Assembly (NCBI GenBank): GCA_947571975.1
Contig: CANPAC010000007.1
Coordinates: 1 to 35,343, forward strand
Source of the DNA: an uncultured Clostridium sp.
GTDB taxonomy: Bacteria > Bacillota > Clostridia > TANB77 > CAG-508
DNA length: 35,343 bases
Direction: 5' to 3'
Shown: positions 17,663 through 25,557 of the stretch, piece after piece
Layout: every line of letters begins with the position of its first letter
Numbering within the stretch: position 1 is the first letter of the stretch
The notes under the pieces: model-generated
What the model was told of the DNA's origin: nothing
The model's input: only the letters and a program-made list of their open reading frames with translations
Databases searched by the model: none
Program-made: the position numbers and the translations under genes

Positions 17663-19501
17663 ATGTGTGGAATTGTAGGTTACATAGGAAACCAAAAAGC
17701 AAGCCCAATTTTGATTAATGGGCTAATAAGATTAGAATACAGAGGCTATGACTCAGCTGGTATTTCAACAATCGAAAAAAGCGGTCTTTCTATTATGAAA
17801 GATAAAGGAAGAGTCAAAAACTTATATAATTTAGATGGAATTGATGATTTATCTGGTACAATTGGTATTGCTCATACTAGATGGGCTACTCATGGAAAGC
17901 CAGCTAAGGAAAATTCTCACCCTCATATGGATAATAGCAAAACATTTAGTGTAGTTCATAATGGAATTATTGAAAACTATCATGAATTAAGAAAGTTTTT
18001 AACAAACAATGGTTATACTTTCTATTCTCAAACAGATACAGAAGTAATACCTAATTTAGTTCACTATTATTATCATAAAGATGAAAATACAGATGAATTA
18101 AAATTTTTACGTGCTGTTAAAAATGCATGTCACGATTTAAAAGGAAGTTATGCAATTGAAATTATTTGTAAAGATTATCCTAATAATATGATTGTAACAA
18201 GAAAAGATAGCCCTCTTGTAATTGGAAAAGGAGAAAGCGAAAATTATATTTCTTCTGATATTCCTGCTATTCTTTCTTTTACTAAAGATTTCTATTTACT
18301 AGATGATTTTGATTTAGCTGTTTTAACTAAAGATAATGTTTCTTTTTATGATAAGGATTTAAATGTTATTCCAAAAGAAGTTAAAACAATTGAATGGAAT
18401 GCTTCAAGTGCTGAAAAAGATGGCTATGATGATTTTATGCTAAAAGAAATTCATGAACAACCAACTGCTATTCGTGAAACAATTGGTACTAAGTTTAATG
18501 AATCTACTAAATTTGAATTTGATGAATTGAATTTTTCAAAAGATTATTTGTCTAATTTGAGTAAAATTTATATTGTTGCTTGTGGCACAGCAATGTATGC
18601 TGGATTATCTGGTAAAAATGCAATTGAAAAGCTTTGCAAAATACCTACAGAAGTTGATGTTGCTTCTGAATTTAGATATCGTGATCCTTTAGTTGATGAG
18701 AAAACTTTATGTATTTTTATTTCTCAATCTGGAGAAACTGCTGATACGATTGCTGCTTTAAAACTTTGTAAGGAAAAGAAAGCAAAAACGCTTGCTATTA
18801 GTAATGTAATTGGAAGTTCTATTACAAGAGAAGCTGATTATTCTATTTATACACATGCTGGACCTGAAATTGCTGTTGCTTCTACTAAAGCTTACACTTC
18901 TCAAGTAATGTTGATTGTTTTACTAGCTATTTACTTTGCAGAAATATTAGAACTAAATACTAATACTATTAATTTATTAAAAAAGGATATCATAGATTTA
19001 CCTAAAAAAATAGAAGAAACTCTAAAGTTGTCAGAAACAATTGAATCTTTTGCTAAAAAGATTTATCAAGAAAAAGACATTTTCTTCTTAGGTAGAGGAA
19101 TTGATGAAACTATTGCTAAAGAGGGTTCTTTAAAGCTAAAAGAAATTTCTTATATTCATTCTGAAAGTTACCCTGCTGGTGAATTAAAGCATGGACCAAT
19201 TGCTTTAATTGAAAATGGTATTACTGTTGTAAGTATTCTAACAGATTGTAATTTAGTTGAAAAAACAATTAGTAATATTCAGGAAGTTATTACTCGTGGT
19301 GCTAAAACTTTAGTAATTACAAATCAAGATATTGATGAGGATATGTTTGATATGACAATTAAAATTCCAGAAACAAATACTTTTATCTCTCCTATCTTGT
19401 CTATTATTCCTTTACAATTGCTTGCTTATTATATTTCTAAGGAAAAGGGATTAGATGTTGATAAACCTAGAAATCTTGCAAAGTCAGTTACGGTTGAATA
19501 A
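17663..19501 (+). CDS. glmS: Glutamine-fructose-6-phosphate aminotransferase
   Basis: Makes glucosamine-6-phosphate for cell-wall synthesis. The 612-aa protein opens MCGIVGYIG with Cys2 as the class II glutaminase nucleophile, then RLEYRGYDSAG, HTRWATHG and HNGIIENY. Two SIS isomerase domains follow (about 285-430, with ACGTAMYAG and SQSGETADT; and about 460-600, with GRGIDETIAKEGSLKLKE and the C-terminal KPRNLAKSVTVE). An AGGAGG site lies upstream of ATG. Its expression should be controlled by the ribozyme in its leader. Length is normal and there are no in-frame CGG codons. Confidence 0.98.
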   Translation: MCGIVGYIGNQKASPILINGLIRLEYRGYDSAGISTIEKSGLSIMKDKGRVKNLYNLDGIDDLSGTIGIAHTRWATHGKPAKENSHPHMDNSKTFSVVHNGIIENYHELRKFLTNNGYTFYSQTDTEVIPNLVHYYYHKDENTDELKFLRAVKNACHDLKGSYAIEIICKDYPNNMIVTRKDSPLVIGKGESENYISSDIPAILSFTKDFYLLDDFDLAVLTKDNVSFYDKDLNVIPKEVKTIEWNASSAEKDGYDDFMLKEIHEQPTAIRETIGTKFNESTKFEFDELNFSKDYLSNLSKIYIVACGTAMYAGLSGKNAIEKLCKIPTEVDVASEFRYRDPLVDEKTLCIFISQSGETADTIAALKLCKEKKAKTLAISNVIGSSITREADYSIYTHAGPEIAVASTKAYTSQVMLIVLLAIYFAEILELNTNTINLLKKDIIDLPKKIEETLKLSETIESFAKKIYQEKDIFFLGRGIDETIAKEGSLKLKEISYIHSESYPAGELKHGPIALIENGITVVSILTDCNLVEKTISNIQEVITRGAKTLVITNQDIDEDMFDMTIKIPETNTFISPILSIIPLQLLAYYISKEKGLDVDKPRNLAKSVTVE

Positions 19502-19503
19502 CT

Positions 19504-19537
19504 AAAAAACAGCTATGCCTTTCGGTGTAGCTTTTTT
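19504..19537 (+). terminator. glmS terminator
   Basis: AAAAAACAGCTA...TAGCTTTTTT stem-loop with a T run, directly after the glmS stop. Confidence 0.85.
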
Positions 19538-19560
19538 GTGTTTTGTTAATTGTCAAAAGG

Positions 19561-19584
19561 AAAACAGCAGTATACTGCCGTTTT
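19561..19584 (-). terminator. Terminator of the small 19.6-kb gene
   Basis: A 24-base palindrome centred on GTATAC (AAAACAGCAG / CTGCCGTTTT, one mismatch), abutting the stop codon of the leftward small gene. Confidence 0.65.
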
Positions 19585-19780
19585 ATCCTTGTGGAAATAC
19601 ATCCCACATGAAGAGATGCGCTTCTAAACAGGCTATTATATATCTCGCTTCTTCAACAAAGTATTCTCCTCTTAAGTTTCTTCTTAATATAACACCGTCC
19701 TCTGGTGTTAGTTCTTTTGCTCCTGCGTTTTTCATTATTGCCCGCATCTCTTCTATTCTTTCTTTTGCCCTTTTACTCAT
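19583..19780 (-). CDS. Small hypothetical protein containing the only straight-read CGG
   Basis: A 65-aa protein, MSKRAKERIEEMRAIMKNAG onward, ending EAHLFMWDVFPQG; no family recognised. It is basic and helical at the start and looks soluble. It has a near-perfect promoter, a GAGG site about 8 bases before ATG 19780, and a terminator-like palindrome at its end, so it is probably expressed. Codons are less AT-biased than neighbours (GCG, GAC, CTC). Codon 13 is CGG (minus strand at 19743-19741). Here a +1 skip would give GGG CAA TAA and stop at once. So it is either read as Arg, a recently acquired gene, or not made as full length. It is the one exception to the CGG pattern in this window. Confidence 0.6.
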   Translation of the reverse strand: MSKRAKERIEEMRAIMKNAGAKELTPEDGVILRRNLRGEYFVEEARYIIACLEAHLFMWDVFPQG

Positions 19781-19841
19781 AATGTCGCCTCGCCCCAATA
19801 AGCTTGGAGCTCTCCTTTCTGATTTTTTTAAAGCTAATTTT

Positions 19842-19870
19842 ATTATAGCATGTTTTACATAAAAAGTCAA
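19842..19870 (-). promoter_or_regulatory. Promoter of the small 19.6-kb gene
   Basis: Minus strand TTGACT (19865-19870), 17 bases, TATAAT (19842-19847). Confidence 0.8.
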
Positions 19871-19921
19871 CATTATGTATGCCTATATTATATAATTTAA
19901 CTACATCAACTAATTAAATAG

Positions 19922-19949
19922 AAAAGCTCGCCATTATTGGCGAGCTTTT
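19922..19949 (-). terminator. Terminator overlapping the end of the receiver gene
   Basis: AAAAGCTCGCC (19922-19932) pairs with GGCGAGCTTTT (19939-19949). The upstream arm on the minus strand encodes the last codons (Lys-Ala-Arg) of the receiver gene, so stop codon and terminator overlap. Confidence 0.85.
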
Positions 19950-20338
19950 ATTGAAGACACGAACCTTTCAAAAATATCCATTCGAAAAAAGCCTGGCATA
20001 TTTTCCTCATAGCAGTACTTATAATCTGTTTTTATACTACTAAATGTGGTTGAATTCACTAACACTGGAATTTCCTTTCCTTCTTCTGTCAACCAATCCA
20101 ACAGCATTCTTCCCGCTAAAGGCTCACACAATGTTTTTTTCCCTTCATAAATTGGAAAATCCATATCTGTGATAATACCATCTACATTTTCCTCTTGTAG
20201 AAATTTAACTGCTAGTTCTAAAACTTGGAAAGCAATTATTTCCATTCCCAAGATTTTTGCGCCTTCTTCAACTTTCAGGATTTTGCACTCGTTGTCGTCG
20301 ATTACTAGTAACCTTAACTTTTTGTTGTCATTCCTCAT
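19934..20338 (-). CDS. Stand-alone response-regulator receiver protein
   Basis: A 134-aa protein from ATG 20338, chosen for the AAAGGAG site 6 bases upstream. It starts MRNDNKKLRLLVIDDNECK, with the acidic pair Asp-Asp, then VDGIITDMDFP holding the likely phospho-acceptor Asp, and VLVNSTTFSS in the position of the conserved Thr/Ser. No output domain follows, so it is a single-domain receiver. The expected Lys near the end of the fold is not obvious (FFRMDIFERF), so phosphorylation may be altered or absent. No kinase gene adjoins it. Confidence 0.75.
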   Translation of the reverse strand: MRNDNKKLRLLVIDDNECKILKVEEGAKILGMEIIAFQVLELAVKFLQEENVDGIITDMDFPIYEGKKTLCEPLAGRMLLDWLTEEGKEIPVLVNSTTFSSIKTDYKYCYEENMPGFFRMDIFERFVSSIKARQ

Positions 20339-20354
20339 AACAAACTCCTTTCTT

Positions 20355-20407
20355 TTCACTATTTAGTGAATTTTCTTTATTATACTATATTTTTATTCTA
20401 ATTGCAA
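20355..20407 (-). promoter_or_regulatory. Promoter and leader palindrome of the receiver gene
   Basis: Minus strand TTGCAA (20402-20407), 17 bases, TATAAT (20379-20384). Between -10 and ribosome site lies TTCACTA-TT-TAGTGAA (20355-20370), a perfect 7-bp palindrome that could be an operator. Confidence 0.65.
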
Positions 20408-20410
20408 TTT

Positions 20411-20672
20411 TCACCCTAGCAATAATCTAACAACAATCAAGCAAATAGCACCTGGTAAGCCTAATATCCCGAATTAATATACTAGTAAAAAAATTTAATC
20501 CTATATGAAATCCGAAGCTTCCACCTATTAAATTAATAACAAAAATGGAAATCCCACCTAAAATAGAATTAAAAATCAATTTTAATATCTTCTTTAATGG
20601 TAATATAAAAATTCTTCCTAATATAAAAATAAAGCAAATACATGCTAAATATGTAAGTACATTTTGGTCCAT
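20411..20672 (-). CDS. bofA: BofA family protein, split by an extra C at CGG (+1 frameshift)
   Basis: BofA is a small membrane protein that in Bacillus holds back pro-sigma-K processing during sporulation. Here two membrane segments are followed by NLIGGSFGFHIGLNFFTSILI, then the frame breaks at C20471 (ATT CGG GAT). Skipping the C gives GILGLPGAICLIVVRLLLG and a stop at 20411, restoring the family's G-x-x-G-x-P-G C-terminus and 86 aa, the usual length. Unshifted, the end reads as a meaningless RDIRLTRCYLL tail. An AGGAGAG site precedes the ATG. It lies next to DUF2508, its usual partner in Firmicutes genomes. Confidence 0.85.
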
Positions 20673-20699
20673 TTCTTCTCTCTCCTATCAAAACACAAA

Positions 20700-20725
20700 A
20701 ATGGTAATAATTTCTTATTACCATT
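20700..20725 (-). terminator. Hairpin between DUF2508 and bofA
   Basis: AATGGTAATAA-tttc-TTATTACCATT, a perfect 11-bp stem. It lies between the DUF2508 stop and the bofA ribosome site and could be a weak terminator or processing site; no strong T tract follows on the minus strand. Confidence 0.55.
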
Positions 20726-20752
20726 TGTATGTTTTTAATAGGACAAATATTA

Positions 20753-21053
20753 CTAGCCTACTTCTTCCTCTTCATATAAAGAAAATTTCATATCACTAAT
20801 CATATCAACTTGAATACCTTTTGCCTTTGCTAATTTAATTAAATAATTTAATTTTGCTTGATCTGCTTTTATTTGATAAATATAATAATCTACTAAATCA
20901 TCACCGAGCATATTCAAAATTTCGGTTTGCTACCTTTAGTTCTTCCCTTGTTTTAATAATGCTTCTAATTAATTCGATTTCTTTCTCCATTTCTGTCTTT
21001 TCTATAATTTTCACTTCTTTTACATAATAGTCATTTTGCATAATTATTTTCAT
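20753..21053 (-). CDS. DUF2508 (YaaL-like) protein, hidden by an extra C at CGG
   Basis: No long frame is visible here until one C is skipped. From ATG 21053, 49 codons end ...ANRNFEYA, then C20906 gives CGG TGA TGA. Skipping that C continues GDDLVDYYIYQIKADQAKLN, then a Lys/Ala-rich helix and IQVDMISDMKF, to a TAG at 20753: 99 aa in all. The F-x-x-A..GD.VDYY.YQIKA..AKL.YL pattern is that of DUF2508/YaaL, a small helical protein normally encoded just before bofA, as here. That context and homology make the join convincing. The start could also be ATG 21041. The function of the family is unknown to me. Confidence 0.82.
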
Positions 21054-21549
21054 TCCTTCCTAAAGGCTTACTATAGTTATAAATAATTTAGATGCTTTTA
21101 AACCTTTTTCCATTTTACTAATCTTTTCCATTAGTATATTCTAATTTTAAAATTTTATTCTAAAATGTTAAAATAACTGTTAATTAGTGATAGTTCTATT
21201 TCAATATATATGTTTTTATTTAAATAAAAAGTTGATATATTAATATTTTTCTAATTCGAATGCAACTGTAATACCCTTACAAATTGTTAAAATAAAATCA
21301 TAAAGGGTCCTGTTTTTCGGGGTTTGTTATGATTTTATTTTTATAATTTGTTAGTGTATGTAAGGCAGCCGAGAATTAAAAAATATTAATATATCAACTT
21401 TCTATTTTAGCAAAATATATATGTAAAAATAAACTATCATTAATTAACATAGTGAATTTTTTAATTAATTTGCTAAAAAGCCTTGTTTTTTTCGCCATTT
21501 TGTAGGATAATATATATGTATGATTATAATTTAGAAAGGGATATCTTTG
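21054..21549. other. Gene-free region holding the large palindrome and the virD4-like promoter region
   Basis: No gene is supported in either direction. The middle is the 270-bp palindrome (21179-21448). The end, near 21515-21534, has AT-rich TATAAT-like boxes ahead of the GAAAGGG ribosome site of the coupling-protein gene; the promoter cannot be fixed exactly. Confidence 0.55.
21179..21448. repeat. 270-bp imperfect palindrome
   Basis: The two halves fold on each other almost end to end. The outer arms GTTAATTAGTGATAG / CTATCATTAATTAAC are followed inward by AAAGTTGATATATTAATATT and its inverse (near 21229 and 21386), then ACAAATTGTTAAAATAAAA / TTTTATTTTTATAATTTGT, with the centre near 21313 (GGTCCTGTTTTTCGGGG). 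It contains TAGTGTATGTAA (21352-21363), also in the 25.6-kb palindrome, and AATTCGAATGCAACTG (21253-21268), also in the left end repeat at 88-103. It lies between leftward DUF2508-bofA and the rightward coupling ATPase. It is probably a mobile or structured element; no gene lies inside it. Confidence 0.85.
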
Positions 21550-23877
21550 ATGAAATATATAGATAAAATTTTGAAAAAATTAAATACTAATAGAAATACC
21601 TTCGCTACCTATATATTAACTTTACTTACCATCTACATTGTAGTTGATAGAATAGTAGAAATGTTACTTATGATATTTACAGGTGTTTCTTATTCTTACT
21701 GGGGACCACTTCAATATACCTTAGCTCTAGCTTGCCCTTGTTTTGCTTTTGCTTTTTGTCCAAAATCGAAATTTGCAAAAAACAAAGGTTATAAAGTAAC
21801 ATTATTTTATGTATTTATAACAGCCTTTTATGTAGTAGCTATTTCTATGCTTGCACAATGGCTTAATATGGGTGCTTGGCTATTTTTACTATCTGTTCCA
21901 AACTATACTGAACTAATTACAGAATTTTCAGATTTAGTAACACCTGCCTTTATTAGTCTTTCATTATATTTACCACTAGTTACTGTTTATCCTTTCTTTA
22001 AATTTGTTTACTTTAAAATAAAGGATGACCCGTTAAAAATCCGTTCTATTTGGGACTTCCGTGGTATTGATTTATCTGATAAAAAAGAAGGTCACGGACC
22101 ATATACATGTGAAGTTTACGTTTGTACAGATGATGATTATAACAAAAAAATCATTATGCCAGAAACCTCTAGGTATCAATCATTGTTAGTATGTGGTGGT
22201 TCTGGAACAGGAAAGACATCTTTAGTTTATGAACCTTTAATTGCTAAAGATATTGAAAGAAAATATTTCTTTGGTGAAGCTGCTAAAGAATTAGGATTTA
22301 CAGCTTTAAAAACAGGAATTGCTACTTTAACAAAACCATATAATAATGATTATTTAAATAAAAACTTTAATTTAAACATGTTAAAACCTGCACCTGGAAA
22401 AGAAAACTTACTTAACACTTACTTAAAGAAAATGATTTTAGGTACTTGCAGTGGTGAAACAGTTTATAGAAATTTAGGACTTACTTTAATGGCTCCAGAT
22501 AGTGAAGTAATTGACCATATGACATCAGTTTGCAAAAACTTTGGAATTGACTATGACATAATCGACCCATCATCAAATGCTTCTATTGGTCTAAATCCTT
22601 TTATTTATGATGACCCAGCAAAAATTGCTGTTACAATTTCTTCTGTTTTAAAAACTATGTTTTTAGTAAGTCATGATGACCCAGAAGAATCTTATCGTGC
22701 AGATGTTTCAACTCAAGCCATTGAAAATGTCACTATTTTATTAAAAGAAATGTACCCAAGAATGAATGATGGTGCACTTCCTAATATGGAAGATTTGCTA
22801 AAATTATTTACAAATTTTGAATTAATCGAAAAAATGTGTGAAATTATGGCTTATGATGAGGAACTAAAAGAAAAATATTCTATACAACTTACTTACTTTA
22901 AAAAGTATTTTTATAAAGATGCTCCTGGAAGAACAGAAATCGAAAAATATATTTATACAGCTGTCAGTCAATTAGATAACTTACTAAGAATTCCTGGAAT
23001 TAAACCAATCTTATGTAACAGACATAATAATATAAACTTTGATAAATTCTTAGAAGAAGGAAGAGTTGCCTTTATTTGTACTAGACGTGGTGATTTAGGG
23101 GCTGCTGGTCATAAAGCATTTGGATTATTCTATCTAATTTCTATGCAAGATGCTGTTTTAAGAAGACCAGGAAACGAATCTTCTCGTATTCCTCACTTCT
23201 TATATATTGATGAATTTGCTGATTTTATTGGTAAAGCAACAGAGCCAATGTTTACTTTATATAGAAAATTTAAAGTTGGTTGTACAATATCAATACAAAG
23301 TTTATCACAATTAGAACTTCATGGACAAAAAGAAAATTACAAAAACCTTATTTTGTCAAATTGTGCTAATAAAATCTTTACTGGAAATGCTGAATATAAC
23401 GAACTTGAATGGTGGTCAAAAGAATTTAGTAGCCGTAGGGAATGGGTATATACAAATACTATTGATACAGAAAAAGTTGAATATGATTCTAAATATGGCA
23501 ACGTATCATGGAAATATGTTACTATCTTAAAAGAAGGAAAACTTCAAGGCTTAACATTAGGAAAATGTGGATACAAAATCAAAGGTGATAAAGGATTCCA
23601 ACAATGTGGATGTGGGCTTTTAGAGTTCTTACCTTCTAAATATAAAGAACCACAAAAAATTAGAAATTATGACTTTGGTAAATTTTCTAATAATGCAACT
23701 ACAACAGCAGAAGATAATAATGACGCTAAGAAAAAATTTGATTTTCAACATGTTAACTTTATAGATGAAAAAAATGAGTTTGACCCTGTTCAAACTGATG
23801 TAACAGATTCAAAATATTTATTTGATAATCAAGATGCTATTATTGTTAATTTGAAAAAAGGAAATCCTAATAAATAG
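21550..23877 (+). CDS. VirD4/TraG-type coupling ATPase, orphan
   Basis: A 775-aa membrane ATPase of the type IV secretion coupling-protein family, which brings DNA or protein substrates to a secretion channel. About four membrane segments fill the first 165 residues. Walker A is CGGSGTGKTS (about residue 215) and Walker B is FLYIDEFADF (about 550), followed by the family SIQSLSQLE and LSNCANKIFTGNAE stretches. The end is acidic and Asn-rich. ATG 21550 follows GAAAGGG. No relaxase, VirB4 or other transfer gene is in the window, so it is either a remnant of an integrated element or a chromosomal orphan with another job. Codon use matches its neighbours and it has no in-frame CGG. Confidence 0.85.
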   Translation: MKYIDKILKKLNTNRNTFATYILTLLTIYIVVDRIVEMLLMIFTGVSYSYWGPLQYTLALACPCFAFAFCPKSKFAKNKGYKVTLFYVFITAFYVVAISMLAQWLNMGAWLFLLSVPNYTELITEFSDLVTPAFISLSLYLPLVTVYPFFKFVYFKIKDDPLKIRSIWDFRGIDLSDKKEGHGPYTCEVYVCTDDDYNKKIIMPETSRYQSLLVCGGSGTGKTSLVYEPLIAKDIERKYFFGEAAKELGFTALKTGIATLTKPYNNDYLNKNFNLNMLKPAPGKENLLNTYLKKMILGTCSGETVYRNLGLTLMAPDSEVIDHMTSVCKNFGIDYDIIDPSSNASIGLNPFIYDDPAKIAVTISSVLKTMFLVSHDDPEESYRADVSTQAIENVTILLKEMYPRMNDGALPNMEDLLKLFTNFELIEKMCEIMAYDEELKEKYSIQLTYFKKYFYKDAPGRTEIEKYIYTAVSQLDNLLRIPGIKPILCNRHNNINFDKFLEEGRVAFICTRRGDLGAAGHKAFGLFYLISMQDAVLRRPGNESSRIPHFLYIDEFADFIGKATEPMFTLYRKFKVGCTISIQSLSQLELHGQKENYKNLILSNCANKIFTGNAEYNELEWWSKEFSSRREWVYTNTIDTEKVEYDSKYGNVSWKYVTILKEGKLQGLTLGKCGYKIKGDKGFQQCGCGLLEFLPSKYKEPQKIRNYDFGKFSNNATTTAEDNNDAKKKFDFQHVNFIDEKNEFDPVQTDVTDSKYLFDNQDAIIVNLKKGNPNK

Positions 23878-23887
23878 TTCAAAAATG

Positions 23888-23927
23888 AAATGAGGTTAAA
23901 ATTAATTTTTAACCTCATTTTATTTTT
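23888..23927. terminator. Bidirectional terminator
   Basis: AAATGAGGTTAAA (23888-23900) pairs with TTTAACCTCATTT (23908-23920), followed by a T run. It lies between the coupling ATPase and the convergent permease gene. Confidence 0.9.
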
Positions 23928-24782
23928 TTAAATCATAATCCCTATTAACTCTATTAAAATTCCTGTAATCACGCCAATTCCATACAATAAAGCAACTATT
24001 TTTAAATTCTGTTTAACATCTTTATTCATCTTAAATAGTACTGCTAGTCCAACACCAGCTCCAACTAATAAACCAGTAATCATTGTAGCAGCTGATATTA
24101 TATTTTCCAAATACATTTGTGTTAAAATAACAGAAGAAGCACAATTAGGAATAAGTCCTATTATACCTGCTATAACAGGTCCTAAAATCGGTTTGTTTTG
24201 TAAAAATTGAGAAATGTTTTCTTCTCCCCCTACTAAGTAAATTAATAGGTTTATTATAATAGTAACTATCAAAATAAATATAAAAATATTTAAAGTATGT
24301 TTTAATGCTGATTTTACAATTCCATGTTCACAATGGCAATGCTCTTTTTCACATAAGTCTACAATTTTTTCTTCTTCTTGTTCTTTATTTTTTAATCTTA
24401 TAACTAAATCAATCACAAATCCTGCAATCATTCCCACTACTAGTTTTATTCCTAATATTGTTAAAATAGTCGAAATTGGTACCGCCTCTGATAAAAATAT
24501 AGGCAACATCTCATCTGAAGTTGAAAGGTACACAGCTATTAATGTTCCTAATGTAATAACTCTTGCTGCATACAAATTTGTTGCTGAAACAGAAAATCCA
24601 CATTGCGGAAATACCCCTAATATACTTCCTATTAGGGGACCAAATTTTCCTGATTTTTTAACTGCTCGTTTAGTTTTTTCTTTTGTTTTGTGCTCTATAT
24701 ATTCCATAATCAAATATGTTATAAATAGGAATGGAAGTAGTTTTATACTATCTATGATAGCATCTAATAATACATCTATCAT
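23928..24782 (-). CDS. Putative heavy-metal/arsenic exporter-like membrane protein (ArsP_2 type)
   Basis: A 284-aa protein with about eight to ten hydrophobic segments in two similar halves. The first half carries GVFPQCGFSVSATNLY, the second GLIPNCASSVILTQMY, an internal duplication typical of the ten-membrane-span putative metal exporter family (Pfam ArsP_2). Between them is a Cys/His-rich cytoplasmic loop, CEKEHCHCEHG, likely to bind metal. The ion is not known; arsenic and manganese are both used in automatic names for relatives. GGAG lies upstream of the ATG. It is a single gene and ends against the shared terminator. Confidence 0.75.
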   Translation of the reverse strand: MIDVLLDAIIDSIKLLPFLFITYLIMEYIEHKTKEKTKRAVKKSGKFGPLIGSILGVFPQCGFSVSATNLYAARVITLGTLIAVYLSTSDEMLPIFLSEAVPISTILTILGIKLVVGMIAGFVIDLVIRLKNKEQEEEKIVDLCEKEHCHCEHGIVKSALKHTLNIFIFILIVTIIINLLIYLVGGEENISQFLQNKPILGPVIAGIIGLIPNCASSVILTQMYLENIISAATMITGLLVGAGVGLAVLFKMNKDVKQNLKIVALLYGIGVITGILIELIGIMI

Positions 24783-24849
24783 TTATTTTCTCCTTTTCTT
24801 TTGTTCCCCTATTATAGCATATCTTTTCTTGCATTTCAAGATATTATCT

Positions 24850-25035
24850 TTTCAAGTTTCGACTTTGCAAATTAATGTATAATATATTATTTTTTTATAC
24901 CTTGTGTGTCGCAACCTACAAAATAAAAATTAATTGTCGGTTGCTCCAATCGCACTCACTTCGTTCGTTTGGTCGCTTACGCGGTATTTCAAAAATAATA
25001 TATTATACATTAATTTGCAAAGTCGAAACTTGAAA
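24850..25035. repeat. 186-bp palindrome downstream of the Cys-rich gene
   Basis: Arms of about 45 bp are perfect inverted copies (24850-24894 and 24991-25035), beginning TTTCAAGTTTCGACTTTGCA. The 95-base loop has its own pairings, ATACC/GGTAT and GCAACC/GGTTGC, and a less AT-rich stretch CACTCACTTCGTTCGTTTGG. It ends 5 bases before the stop of the leftward Cys-rich gene. Confidence 0.88.
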
Positions 25036-25040
25036 TTATT

Positions 25041-25523
25041 TTATCTTCTCCTACAACCACAATTATTATTATTTTCACAATTGCTATTTGTATTAGGAAT
25101 AATATTTATTCTAGCATTTAATCCATCTGAATTAGTAATTTGATACGTACATCCCTCTTGATTTTGGTTACATCCACATCCATTATTTCCATCAGATAAG
25201 TTACTAATTGTTAGCAAATTATTATTTTCATTGCAACAACAACTACTTTGGTTATTTCTTTGACAACCACAGCCACATTGATTTCCTATTCTTTCTAAAA
25301 TTCTTCTTATTATGCAGACTATGTATGCTGTGATAAAACTAATAATTGCATATACAATAGCAGCAATCAAAAAGTTCAAATTATTAACAACAAAAGTAAC
25401 AATTAAGAAAATAGCAAATATAATAGCGGCTACTAAAATAGGACATTTTAAAATTTTCTGTAAAGCAATAGATATTATAATAACTGCAATAGGTAAAGCA
25501 AAAAATATAAGTAAATTGTTCAT
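25041..25523 (-). CDS. DUF2651-like membrane protein with Cys/Asn-rich tail
   Basis: A 160-aa protein. The first ~75 residues are three hydrophobic segments (MNNLLIFFALPIAVIIISIA onward) whose pattern recalls the DUF2651/YbeF family. The rest is a polar tail dense in Cys, Asn and Gln: NQCGCGCQRN, SSCCCNENN, GCGCNQNQEGC and NNCGCRRR, with 15 or more cysteines. The tail could bind metal or be cross-linked, as in some spore or envelope proteins; that is inference. A weak GAGAGG site lies about 13 bases upstream of ATG. It is flanked on both sides by long palindromes. Confidence 0.7.
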   Translation of the reverse strand: MNNLLIFFALPIAVIIISIALQKILKCPILVAAIIFAIFLIVTFVVNNLNFLIAAIVYAIISFITAYIVCIIRRILERIGNQCGCGCQRNNQSSCCCNENNNLLTISNLSDGNNGCGCNQNQEGCTYQITNSDGLNARINIIPNTNSNCENNNNCGCRRR

Positions 25524-25557
25524 CTTAAATCACATTCCTCTCTCAAGGCACAAACCT

